Shown here: one piece after another, positions 1-6,771 of the stretch | How positions within the stretch are numbered: position 1 is the first letter of the stretch | How the letters are laid out: every line of letters begins with the position of its first letter | Source of the DNA: an uncultured Roseiflexaceae bacterium | GTDB taxonomy: Bacteria > Chloroflexota > Chloroflexia > Chloroflexales > Roseiflexaceae | Length of the DNA stretch: 8,541 bases | Assembly: GCA_903932805.1 (NCBI GenBank) | Contig: CAIZHO010000497.1 | Span: 1-8,541 of the forward strand | Direction of reading: 5' to 3' | Made by a program: the position numbers and the translations under genes | Notes under the pieces: model-generated | Told to the model about the DNA's origin: nothing | Databases searched by the model: none | What the model saw: the letters and a program-made list of their open reading frames with translations, nothing else

Positions 1-1325
1 GCCTTCTCGTCGATTTGCTTGCCTGCTTCTTCGGGGGTGATTGTGTTGTTCCACACCTGATCGAGCGTGGGCGAGATGACTTCGCCGAGGATCTGTTGGA
101 CCTTGGCGCTGTAGACGTCACCGATGCGGGCGCTGCCGATGGCATCCGATACCGACTTGAAGCCGGCCGGCATGCCCTTCAGGAATGCCTCGGAGTTACG
201 GGCGTCTGCACGAATCGGGATCCAGTCGCCGGTGGCGGCCATTTCGGCCTGATACTCGGTGGCGCACCAGATGGCCCATGCCGTGGCGGCGTCGGATGCT
301 TTGCCGTCTTTGGGGACGACCCAGCCGCCGAACCAGTACGGCATCGCGCGCTTGTCCTTCCACTTGGGCATCGGAGCGATGTCCCACTCGAAGGGGAGCT
401 CGGCGTTGGACGAAATCATCCAGGTACCGCCGGGGTACATGGCGACTTTGCCGGACCCAAAGATGCCCGTCTCTTGACCGACGACCGAGCGGGTCTCGGA
501 GTCTGGAGCGAGCTTCTCGACATACATGATGTCTTGGATCCACTTGAGGGCGCTGACGGCCTCAGGCGAGCTGACGGTAAAGGTCGTTGGCTCGACGACT
601 TTGTCGAAGTAGCCGCCGCCCTGTGCCCATGCGAGCGAGATCGAGCCCCACCAGACAGCCAGGTCGCCGACGTCAAAGCCCCATTGGGTGACTTCTTCGC
701 CTTCGACTTTCTTCAGCTTCTCGGCAATGACTTTGATGTCGTCCCAGGTGGTGTTTTCGTCGGGGTAGGCAACGCCGGCCTCGTCGAAGAGCTTTTTGTT
801 GTAGAACAACGCCATGCTCTGGATGTTCTCGGGAACGGCATACATGTTGGCGCCGTCGAACTTCCATACTGCCATCTGCTCTTGGGGGTACATGTCGGGA
901 TTGGCGAAGTCACCCACTTTGTCGAGGTCTGCTTGCAGGTTCTTGAGCTTGCCCTGGGTGTAGTGCCCATAGGCTTGCACGTCCCAGAAGTAGACGTCAA
1001 TCGGCTCGTTGGATGCGTAGGCCAGGTCGACTTTTGGCCAGTACTGGTCCCATGGCAACAGCTCCATGGTGGCTTCGTATTGCCCTTTGTACTTGGCATT
1101 GAAGAGGTCGGCGCGTTTTTTGAAGTTTTCGTCCAATGTGGGTGAATTGGACCACATCATCGCCTTGATCTTCTGGACTTCGGCCGGTGCGGCAGGTGTG
1201 TCGGTGGTGGCTGCACCACACGCTGCCAAGACACCGGTGCTGACTGCTGCAGTCCCCAAGGCCATGAGGCGCAGGAACGAACGGCGGTCGACGCGCTGCT
1301 GGACGGAATCGTGTTGCTTGGACAT
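1..1325 (-). CDS. Carbohydrate ABC transporter substrate-binding lipoprotein (CUT1 type), C-terminus cut by window edge
   Basis: This is the extracytoplasmic sugar-binding subunit of an ABC importer; 441 codons are visible and the frame is still open at base 1. The N-terminus carries a twin-arginine motif (DRRSFLRL, residues 13-20), a hydrophobic stretch and a lipobox LAAC with the lipidated cysteine at residue 36. It should therefore be exported folded by Tat and anchored by lipid. The mature part is rich in Trp and Tyr (for example MWSN, LPWDQYW and VYFWD), as expected of sugar-binding pockets in this family. The last visible residues (QVWNNTITPEEAGKQIDEK) resemble the C-terminal helix of such proteins, so probably only a few residues are missing. 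The start is ATG at 1325 with AAAGGAG at 1332-1338, 6 nt upstream. It lies 39 bp after the second permease, which makes it the last visible gene of the transport operon rather than the first, as is more usual. The family call is firm. An alpha-galactoside ligand is inferred only from the neighbouring alpha-galactosidase. Confidence 0.93.
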   Translation of the reverse strand, partial: MSKQHDSVQQRVDRRSFLRLMALGTAAVSTGVLAACGAATTDTPAAPAEVQKIKAMMWSNSPTLDENFKKRADLFNAKYKGQYEATMELLPWDQYWPKVDLAYASNEPIDVYFWDVQAYGHYTQGKLKNLQADLDKVGDFANPDMYPQEQMAVWKFDGANMYAVPENIQSMALFYNKKLFDEAGVAYPDENTTWDDIKVIAEKLKKVEGEEVTQWGFDVGDLAVWWGSISLAWAQGGGYFDKVVEPTTFTVSSPEAVSALKWIQDIMYVEKLAPDSETRSVVGQETGIFGSGKVAMYPGGTWMISSNAELPFEWDIAPMPKWKDKRAMPYWFGGWVVPKDGKASDAATAWAIWCATEYQAEMAATGDWIPIRADARNSEAFLKGMPAGFKSVSDAIGSARIGDVYSAKVQQILGEVISPTLDQVWNNTITPEEAGKQIDEK

Positions 1326-1364
1326 TCCGAGCTCCTTTGTTGAGCAACAATCTATGGTCAAGGG

Positions 1365-2231
1365 TTACCCCTTAATCCCGGTGGTAACAATCCCGCGCAC
1401 AAAGTACCGTTGTGCACCGATGAACAGCAAAATCGGCGGGATTATCGACAGCGTGACCGCGGCCATCAGCAAGTTCATCTTGGCGACACTGCGCGGCGAA
1501 CCGGACAGATACGACAACGCCACCGCGATGGTGCGCTTGGATTCGTCACTGAGATAAATGAGCGGGTTGAAGAAGTCGTTGTAGGTCCCCACAAACGTAA
1601 ACACCGCAATGGTCGCCAATACCGGACCACTCAACGGCAGCATAATCGACCACCAGATGCGGTAGACGCTGGCACCGTCGATCATGGCCGACTCCTCCAG
1701 CTCACGTGGGATGGTGATGTAAAACTGGCGCATCAGAAAGACGAAATACGCGCTTCCGAAAAACGCCGGGACGGTCAACGGCAAATAGGTGTTGATCCAG
1801 CCAACGGTGTTGAACATCAAGTAGGTCGGCACCAACGTCACCGCTCCAGGGAGCATCAGGGTGGCCAGCAACAACATAAAAATCGTATCGCGGCCCGGGG
1901 CCTGCAAGCGTGCGAATCCGTATGCCGCAAACGAGGCCGACAGCAACGTCCCGGTCATGACCGCGGTCACGATGAAAAACGTATTGAACGCATAGACGTC
2001 GAGTTTGAGTTGTGCAAAGGCAATCGAGAAGTTCTCCCACTTGGGGTTGGTGGGGATCCACTGCGGCGGCACCAAAAAGACGTCGCCGTTTTGTTTGAGG
2101 GCGGTCGAAATCATCCAGAAGAACGGAATCAAAATAATCACCGCACCCGCCGTCAACACAATCACGCTGGCGATGTCGATGAGTCGTTGCTGGCCCGATC
2201 GGGTCCGGATTGTGCGGAGTATAGACTGCAT
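1365..2231 (-). CDS. Carbohydrate ABC transporter permease, MalG/UgpE-like (CUT1)
   Basis: Integral membrane subunit of 288 residues, the usual length for the MalG-like partner. Hydrophobic segments are visible near residues 22-44, 83-105, 116-140, 150-168, 198-216 and 254-274. The EAA loop that contacts the ATPase lies at about residues 177-200 (ELEESAMIDGA, then W-x-x-I-x-LPL). The C-terminus ends in RYFVRGIVTTGIKG, typical of this subfamily. The ATG at 2231 follows the TGA of the upstream permease with one base between (TGAGATG), and GAAAGG lies inside the end of the upstream gene, so translational coupling is likely. It should form a heterodimer with the product of the preceding gene. No ATPase gene is seen nearby. 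Confidence 0.95.
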   Translation of the reverse strand: MQSILRTIRTRSGQQRLIDIASVIVLTAGAVIILIPFFWMISTALKQNGDVFLVPPQWIPTNPKWENFSIAFAQLKLDVYAFNTFFIVTAVMTGTLLSASFAAYGFARLQAPGRDTIFMLLLATLMLPGAVTLVPTYLMFNTVGWINTYLPLTVPAFFGSAYFVFLMRQFYITIPRELEESAMIDGASVYRIWWSIMLPLSGPVLATIAVFTFVGTYNDFFNPLIYLSDESKRTIAVALSYLSGSPRSVAKMNLLMAAVTLSIIPPILLFIGAQRYFVRGIVTTGIKG

Positions 2232-2232
2232 C

Positions 2233-3162
2233 TCACTTCGCCTTTCGTTCGGACTCGTAAAACACCCACAGCGGCGACGAGCGAAAGACCAGCAAAGTCA
2301 GCAGCATCACGATGAGAAAGAGCACCCACGAAATAGCCGCGGCATAACCGAAGTTGAGGTATTGGAAGGCATGCCGATAGAGGTAGACCGCAATGAACAA
2401 CGTCGCGTTGTTGGGGCCGCCACCGGTAATCACAAAGGCATCGGTGAAGTATTGCAAGGCCCCGATAATCCCCAACACCAGATTGAAGAACGTCACGTTC
2501 GACAAGAGCGGCAAGGTGATGTGGCGGAACTGCGACCAGCGATTGGCACCGTCGATTTCGGCTGCTTCCATCAGTTCATACGGGATACCCTGGAGCCCCG
2601 CCAAAAAGATGAGCATCGTGCCACCCACACCCCACACACTGGTGATGATGAGCGCAAACAGGGCCCATTGTTCGTCGAGTAGCCAGTTTGGACCTTTGAC
2701 GCCGATCATGCCCAAGACATTGTTGATGATGCCGTGCTTGACGTTGAAAATCCACTTCCACAACATCGCTACGCCGACACCCGAAATCACCGTCGGCAGA
2801 TAGTACATCGACCGGAACACGTAGATCCCACGGATTTTTTTGTTGAGCAGAATGGCCAAAAACAACGCAATCGTCAAGCCCAACGGGACACTGACGACCG
2901 AGTAGATGGCGCTGATGCGGAGCGATTGCCAGAACAATTCTTCGTTCAGCAACTTGGTGTAATTATCGAAACCGATGAGTTGGAAGTCGTTGAGGAGATT
3001 GTAGTCCGAAAAACTGAGCGCCAACGAGATAATCATCGGCCCCAGCGTAAACAGCAAGAGCCCCAAGATGACCGGCGACATGAAGACATATGCGTTCAAC
3101 GCCTCTGCTCGCGCTTGCCATCCTCGTCGCTTCGGTTTTTTCGCGCCCGTTGATACCGCCAT
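2233..3162 (-). CDS. Carbohydrate ABC transporter permease, MalF/UgpA-like (CUT1)
   Basis: Integral membrane subunit of 309 residues, a normal length for UgpA/MsmF-type permeases lacking the long MalF periplasmic loop. A basic N-terminus (KKPKRRGW) precedes the first membrane span (about 24-48). Further spans lie near 79-105, 118-139, 165-190, 217-238 and 272-293. The EAA motif is at about 198-220 (MEAAEIDGANRW, then F-x-x-I-x-LPLL), with the conserved D204-G205-A206. It is the first gene of the permease-permease-binding-protein operon. The ATG at 3162 has GAGG at 3168-3171 and a strong promoter about 80 bp upstream. The assignment is clear from the EAA loop; the sugar transported is inferred from the linked alpha-galactosidase. 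Confidence 0.95.
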   Translation of the reverse strand: MAVSTGAKKPKRRGWQARAEALNAYVFMSPVILGLLLFTLGPMIISLALSFSDYNLLNDFQLIGFDNYTKLLNEELFWQSLRISAIYSVVSVPLGLTIALFLAILLNKKIRGIYVFRSMYYLPTVISGVGVAMLWKWIFNVKHGIINNVLGMIGVKGPNWLLDEQWALFALIITSVWGVGGTMLIFLAGLQGIPYELMEAAEIDGANRWSQFRHITLPLLSNVTFFNLVLGIIGALQYFTDAFVITGGGPNNATLFIAVYLYRHAFQYLNFGYAAAISWVLFLIVMLLTLLVFRSSPLWVFYESERKAK

Positions 3163-3180
3163 GGTTGCCTCGGTTGCTCT

Positions 3181-3196
3181 GTGACGCCATTGTCAC
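3181..3196. repeat. Short inverted repeat in the transport-operon leader
   Basis: GTGAC and GTCAC arms enclose six bases. The element lies in the untranslated leader of the first permease, about 10-25 nt before the GAGG ribosome binding site. It could be a weak mRNA hairpin or half-site pair. With five-base arms it may also be chance. Confidence 0.3.
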
Positions 3197-3213
3197 TGAT
3201 TTATTCACATATA

Positions 3214-3226
3214 TGAAATCATTTCA
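3214..3226. promoter_or_regulatory. Perfect 13-bp palindrome, probable repressor operator
   Basis: TGAAAT and ATTTCA are perfect inverted arms around one central base. The site sits immediately downstream of the predicted transcription start (about 3232) of the transport operon, at roughly +6 to +18, where a bound repressor would block initiation or escape. The core GAAATNATTTC matches the core of the published E. coli IclR consensus (TGGAAATNATTTCCA), although the outer GG/CC differ. An IclR-type regulator is therefore one candidate. No regulator gene is present in the window, so this remains inference. Confidence 0.5.
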
Positions 3227-3238
3227 AACAACACCGCT

Positions 3239-3266
3239 ATTATAGCAGGCACACCGACTGTGTCAA
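3239..3266 (-). promoter_or_regulatory. Sigma70-type promoter of the transport operon
   Basis: Reading the minus strand, the -35 hexamer is TTGACA (3266-3261), the spacer is 16 bp and the -10 hexamer is TATAAT (3244-3239). Both hexamers match the consensus exactly. The predicted start near 3232 leaves a leader of about 70 nt before the permease ATG. The TGA stop of the alpha-galactosidase gene (3265-3263) lies inside the -35 hexamer, so the permease genes can be transcribed independently of the upstream gene, with no room for an intervening terminator. Confidence 0.8.
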
Positions 3267-5323
3267 TCCTGTGGCAGGGTCTGGATGTGGATCAATGCGG
3301 ACCCGGGCTCGCCCAGGTCATCAAACATCCAGCCGGCAGCGATGACCGCACCGGGGATGATTGCCACGCGGTTGTCACCCAGCCAGGTACAGCGGTAGGA
3401 GCGGAGCGGGTCGATGCCATGCAGCCAAAAGCGCCGTGTGGGTTTGGCGCCGGGCAGGCGGAAGAGCGCGACGAGCATATCGCCAGCAGTTTGGTCGATA
3501 TATTGAAAGCCGGCATAGCGGTCGAGCGTGCCGTCGCGGCGCGGTTGGTTGGTGAGCCGGTGCAACTGGGCGGTCCGGACAAAGCGGCGCACGACCGTTT
3601 TGTAGATGTCGATGTGTTGGACATAGCGGTCGCGGATCCAGGGGAGGAGCGTCGGCAAGCCCTGCGAAAATCCGAAGCGGTGGAGCATGCTGATGCGCGT
3701 GTAGTAGTCGAGCTGCGTGGCGCTGACCGCGGCGCTGGTGGGGTCGAAGGTCTGTTGCGGGTGGTCGGCGAAGCCCCACTCGCAGAAGCCCCAGTGCAGG
3801 ATCGCATCGGGTGCCAGCATGCTCGATGCCCCCCAAAAGAGCTGCAGGCTGTGTTCGGGCCAATCGGGGTCGCTGAGGAACGCCATGTGCGTCTGCTGGG
3901 CGATGCCGAGGTCGATGCGCAAGCCACCCGACGAGCAGTTTTCGAGCACGACCTCGGGGTGTTTGGCACGGATGGCCGCCAGCAAGCGGTAATAGCCCTG
4001 GTAGTGGCCATGCAAGCCGTCGCCCGCGCCATGCCCATGATCGGTGCGATTGCAGCCGGCACCCGGGTCGAGATTGAAGTCGAGCTTGATCCAATCGGCG
4101 CGGTAGTCGCTGATGAGCCGGTCGAGGGTGGCAAACGCCCAGGCCCAGCCGGCATCGCTGGCCAGACAGACGTAGCCGCAGGGGGTGTCGTCGCGGCGTG
4201 CCACGATGGCCGGGTTGGTGAGGCCGGCTTCGGCGCGGACGCCGAGCGCTTCGATTTCGCACCACAAACCAAAAGCCATACCCTTGGCATGCACATAATC
4301 GGACAAGGCACGGATGCCGCTGGGGAAGCGGGTGGTGTTGACGATGTGCCAGTCGCCGCGATAGTCGTACCAGTGGGTGCCCGGGTCTGACGGGCCGAAC
4401 CAGCCTGCGTCGAGCGCGCACACCTCCATCCCCATCTGGGCAGCGACATCGACATTTGCTCGGAAGGTCTGTTCGGTGATGGCACGGTCTTCGTATGTCC
4501 ACCAGTGGTTCCACTCGACGGGGAGTGCTGTTGACAGCGTGTTTTTGGGGTACCAATGCGATCGCCCGACGGCCGCATAGGCCGCAGCGTTGTCATCGAG
4601 GCTGGGGTTGGCGCCGAACACCGCCACGACCGCTGGTGCGTCAGTGGACGCACCGGGCGCCAGGGTGGTGTGGAAGGCCCAGTCATTGAGACCGGCCGAC
4701 AGCTGGTAGCCGCCGGCGGGTTGCTCGTCGGCGCGGATAATCCAATTGCCCGACCAGACGACCGACACCGTCAGTAATGCGCGCTGGTCGCGGGTCAACC
4801 CCACCCACGGGTGCATGCCGTGTGACGACCGGCCCGAGCGCGTCTGCCAGACGACGTCGCCGATGAGGCGCTGGGTTTTGGGCTCGAACTCGCTGCCCCA
4901 GCCACCGCTGTAGCCGATACTTTCGTACGAGCCAGTGGGGATATCGATGACCAACGTGTCGATGCGGTGGATAGTAACAGCAGCATTGGCCCGATTGCTG
5001 ACGGATACTCCTGCTTCGAGGAGGTGCGTGCCCGCGTATGTTTTGAGGGTTTGGGTTATTTGGATGCGCTGCGGGGTGTCGTAGCTGAATGTCGTACACT
5101 GCATGCCGGCGCCGTCGTGCGTCTGCTGGATGTCGGTCAGGCGCACGCCAGGGGTGAGTGCGGTGACAATCTGGTCACCCAGGTCGATGCGAAAGAGCGG
5201 GCTGCGCGCGGTGCCCCAGTGCACGTCGTGGGCACGGATTGCCGCGATACCGGGTTGCCGGTCGGGGTGCAGCGTGATGACGAGTCCGCCTGAGCCAATA
5301 ACCACATCGTTGTGCGTGCTCAT
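3263..5323 (-). CDS. Alpha-galactosidase, glycoside hydrolase family 36-like, cytoplasmic
   Basis: Predicted to hydrolyse terminal alpha-galactosyl residues from imported alpha-galactosides (melibiose/raffinose type). At 686 residues it is close to the roughly 700-residue length common in GH36. An N-terminal beta-rich domain (about 1-250) precedes the catalytic barrel. Clan GH-D landmarks follow in order: NHWWTYEDRAITE (272-284), LDAGWFG (304-310), the nucleophile motif WIKLDFN with D415, ENCSSGGLRIDLG (461-473), and the acid/base region LSDPDWPEHSLQ with D485 as the likely proton donor. A smaller C-terminal beta domain ends the protein. There is no signal peptide, so it should act in the cytoplasm after uptake. 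The frame extends to a TTG at 5359, but that lies upstream of the predicted transcription start (about 5353), so the ATG at 5323 (MSTHNDVVIG) was chosen; its ribosome binding site is weak (GAAAG). Other GH36 activities, such as alpha-N-acetylgalactosaminidase, cannot be excluded. Confidence 0.92.
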   Translation of the reverse strand: MSTHNDVVIGSGGLVITLHPDRQPGIAAIRAHDVHWGTARSPLFRIDLGDQIVTALTPGVRLTDIQQTHDGAGMQCTTFSYDTPQRIQITQTLKTYAGTHLLEAGVSVSNRANAAVTIHRIDTLVIDIPTGSYESIGYSGGWGSEFEPKTQRLIGDVVWQTRSGRSSHGMHPWVGLTRDQRALLTVSVVWSGNWIIRADEQPAGGYQLSAGLNDWAFHTTLAPGASTDAPAVVAVFGANPSLDDNAAAYAAVGRSHWYPKNTLSTALPVEWNHWWTYEDRAITEQTFRANVDVAAQMGMEVCALDAGWFGPSDPGTHWYDYRGDWHIVNTTRFPSGIRALSDYVHAKGMAFGLWCEIEALGVRAEAGLTNPAIVARRDDTPCGYVCLASDAGWAWAFATLDRLISDYRADWIKLDFNLDPGAGCNRTDHGHGAGDGLHGHYQGYYRLLAAIRAKHPEVVLENCSSGGLRIDLGIAQQTHMAFLSDPDWPEHSLQLFWGASSMLAPDAILHWGFCEWGFADHPQQTFDPTSAAVSATQLDYYTRISMLHRFGFSQGLPTLLPWIRDRYVQHIDIYKTVVRRFVRTAQLHRLTNQPRRDGTLDRYAGFQYIDQTAGDMLVALFRLPGAKPTRRFWLHGIDPLRSYRCTWLGDNRVAIIPGAVIAAGWMFDDLGEPGSALIHIQTLPQD

Positions 5324-5359
5324 GTGAATGACTTTCGCATGTATGAATAGAGTACCCAA

Positions 5360-5388
5360 ATGCTACGCTGTTCATCGTAAAATGTCAA
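5360..5388 (-). promoter_or_regulatory. Sigma70-type promoter of the alpha-galactosidase gene
   Basis: On the minus strand there is a consensus -35 TTGACA (5388-5383), a 17-bp spacer and TAGCAT (5365-5360) as the -10, which keeps four of six consensus bases including the conserved TA...T. The predicted start near 5353 gives a leader of about 30 nt to the ATG at 5323. This supports the shorter start for the enzyme. The site lies in the divergent region shared with the enolase-superfamily gene. Confidence 0.6.
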
Positions 5389-5402
5389 TGAAGCGGGACA
5401 TC

Positions 5403-5418
5403 GGGCAGAGTTGTGCCC
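5403..5418. repeat. GC-rich inverted repeat upstream of the enolase-superfamily gene
   Basis: GGGCA and TGCCC arms enclose six bases in the divergent intergenic region, 30 bp before the plus-strand start codon. It may be a leader hairpin or an operator half-site pair. The arms are short and confidence is low. Confidence 0.3.
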
Positions 5419-5436
5419 TGATGCATACCCATGCAG

Positions 5437-5442
5437 AGGAGG
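5437..5442 (+). promoter_or_regulatory. Ribosome binding site that decides the start of the enolase-superfamily gene
   Basis: A full-consensus AGGAGG ends 5 nt before the ATG at 5448. The same frame is open back to an ATG at 5328, but that upstream stretch overlaps the divergent promoter and lacks a comparable site. The downstream start is therefore clearly preferred. Confidence 0.85.
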
Positions 5443-5447
5443 GGCAG

Positions 5448-6629
5448 ATGCGCATCGAAGCCGTAGATTTCTTTTATTTGTCGATGCCCGAGGTGCTGGA
5501 CATCGGCGACGGCAGCCAAGACGCGTTGTTGGTACGGGTGCAAGCGGGCCCATATGTCGGCTGGGGCGAGTGCGAGGCATCGCCGCTGGTGTCGATCGCC
5601 AGCTTTGTGACGCCGATGTCGCATAGTGCCTGCAAACCGGTGCGTGACTCGGTGCTCGGCCAGACCCTCGATACAGTCGCCGATATTGCCCGCATCTGTG
5701 CCGTGGTCCACGCCAATAGCCTCGATTTGTTGCAGATGCCGCATACTCTGTCGGGGATCGAAATCGCGCTCTGGGACCTGCTCGGCAAGCGCTTCGAGAC
5801 GCCGGTCTACAAGTTGCTCGGCGCACCGACCGCCTATGCCAAGCAACCCTATGCGTCGCAGTTGTTTGGCGACACCCCGCACGAGACGTATACGAAAGCA
5901 CGGCGCGTCAGCGCAGACGGATACCGCGCTGCCAAGTTCGGCTGGGGGCCGTATGGTCTGGGGAGCGTGGCGGCCGATGCAGAACAGATCGCCGCAGCCC
6001 GTGAGGGATTGGGGCCGGATGGGATTTTGCTGGTTGATGCCGGGACGGTCTGGCTCGACGATGTCGAACGGGCCCTGCCGCGACTGGCGGCGTTGCGTGC
6101 TGCCGACACGACCTGGTTAGAAGAACCGTTTTTGTCCGGTGCGTTATCGGCGTATGCCGCATTGGCGCGCCAGTCGGGCAGCGTCAAAATGGCCGGTGGC
6201 GAAGGGTGCCACAGCGAATACATGGCACAGCATATGATCGATTATGCCGGAATCGGCTATGTGCAGATTGATACTGGCCGCATCGGTGGGATTTTGCCGG
6301 CCTATCGCGTGGCCCAGTATGCCCATGCGCGTGGGGTGACCTATGTCAATCATACGTTCACCTCGGCGCTGGCATTGAGTGCCTCGTTGCAACCGTTTGC
6401 GGGGCTGGAACACGATGTCATCTGCGAATACCCGGTCGAACTCAAATCGCTGGCGCTACAAATGACGCGGCAACGGATTGTGCCCGATGGCGATGGCATG
6501 GTGCGCATCCCCGATCTCCCTGGATTGGGCATCGACATCGATATCGATGCTTGTCGCCGCTACCTGGTGCCGTGCGAGATAACGGTGCGTGGGCGGGTGA
6601 TTTATGCCACGCCGGAGCTTTCGGCATAA
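5448..6629 (+). CDS. Enolase-superfamily enzyme, mandelate racemase/muconate lactonizing subgroup
   Basis: A 393-residue protein with the two-domain enolase-superfamily layout: an N-terminal capping domain (MRIEAVDFFY..., GWGECEASP at 38-46) and a beta/alpha barrel. Aligned by eye with mandelate racemase, the metal ligands are D197 (LLVDAGTVW), E225 (WLEEPF) and E252 (GGEGCH). The general base dyad is D275 (QIDTGRIGG) and H302 (YVNHTF), and E327 (ICEYP) follows. Spacings between E252, D275 and H302 equal those in mandelate racemase (23 and 27). The first lysine of the usual KxK motif is replaced: the sequence reads A161-A-K163-F-G, leaving only K163. Such enzymes abstract the proton alpha to a carboxylate, giving acid-sugar dehydratases, racemases or lactone cycloisomerases. 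Being divergent from an alpha-galactosidase, a galactose-derived acid or lactone is a reasonable but unproven substrate. The family is certain; the reaction is unknown. Confidence 0.9.
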   Translation: MRIEAVDFFYLSMPEVLDIGDGSQDALLVRVQAGPYVGWGECEASPLVSIASFVTPMSHSACKPVRDSVLGQTLDTVADIARICAVVHANSLDLLQMPHTLSGIEIALWDLLGKRFETPVYKLLGAPTAYAKQPYASQLFGDTPHETYTKARRVSADGYRAAKFGWGPYGLGSVAADAEQIAAAREGLGPDGILLVDAGTVWLDDVERALPRLAALRAADTTWLEEPFLSGALSAYAALARQSGSVKMAGGEGCHSEYMAQHMIDYAGIGYVQIDTGRIGGILPAYRVAQYAHARGVTYVNHTFTSALALSASLQPFAGLEHDVICEYPVELKSLALQMTRQRIVPDGDGMVRIPDLPGLGIDIDIDACRRYLVPCEITVRGRVIYATPELSA

Positions 6630-6687
6630 AGGTAGTGTCGTTGTGTCACTGAGCGGGGCGTCGAGCAATCAGGGCGAAGTGGTCATG

Positions 6688-6702
6688 CCCCGCAAAGCGG
6701 GG
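6688..6702. repeat. CCCCGC/GCGGGG hairpin with AAA loop
   Basis: Six perfectly paired G-C positions enclose a three-base loop. On the plus strand the hairpin lies about 60 bases after the stop of the enolase-superfamily gene. No T tract follows it on either strand, so it is not a standard intrinsic terminator. The 5' arm can alternatively pair with GCGGGGC at 6653-6659. Confidence 0.4.
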
Positions 6703-6745
6703 TACCTCGATCCTTTGGGTACCGACGCCGTGTATTAAGAACTCA

Positions 6746-6771
6746 TTGAGCGGAGCAAAAGCTCCGCTCAA
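6746..6771. repeat. 11-bp perfect inverted repeat with AAAA loop, possible bidirectional terminator
   Basis: TTGAGCGGAGC and its exact reverse complement GCTCCGCTCAA flank a four-base AAAA loop. It would form a very stable hairpin in RNA from either strand. It lies 117 bases downstream of the enolase-superfamily stop. There is no T run after the stem on the plus strand, so it may be a hairpin terminator lacking a U tract, an mRNA-end stabiliser, or a copy of a small repeated palindrome. It shares its arm and right flank with the element at 6889-6922. Confidence 0.55.

Noticed and set aside
15..1145. Plus-strand open frame of 376 codons opposite the binding-protein gene
   Set aside because: The minus strand carries an unmistakable Tat-lipoprotein solute-binding protein over the same bases; the opposite frame is open because of GC-rich codon bias and resembles no protein.
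3260..4390. Plus-strand open frame of 376 codons opposite the alpha-galactosidase
   Set aside because: It is antisense to catalytic GH36 motifs and has no recognisable motif or ribosome binding site; a shadow of codon bias.
3292..4686. Two other long minus-strand frames (464 and 393 codons) inside the alpha-galactosidase gene
   Set aside because: Composition is dominated by Arg, Pro, Ser, Thr and Ala as in frame-shifted GC-rich sequence, and the true frame has continuous family motifs over the whole span.
5324..5359. TTG start 12 codons upstream for the alpha-galactosidase
   Set aside because: It lies upstream of the predicted transcription start of its own promoter and has no ribosome binding site; the ATG at 5323 fits better.
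5328..5447. ATG start 40 codons upstream for the enolase-superfamily gene
   Set aside because: The ATG at 5448 has a full AGGAGG 5 nt upstream and gives the normal N-terminus of the family; the extension overlaps the divergent promoter.
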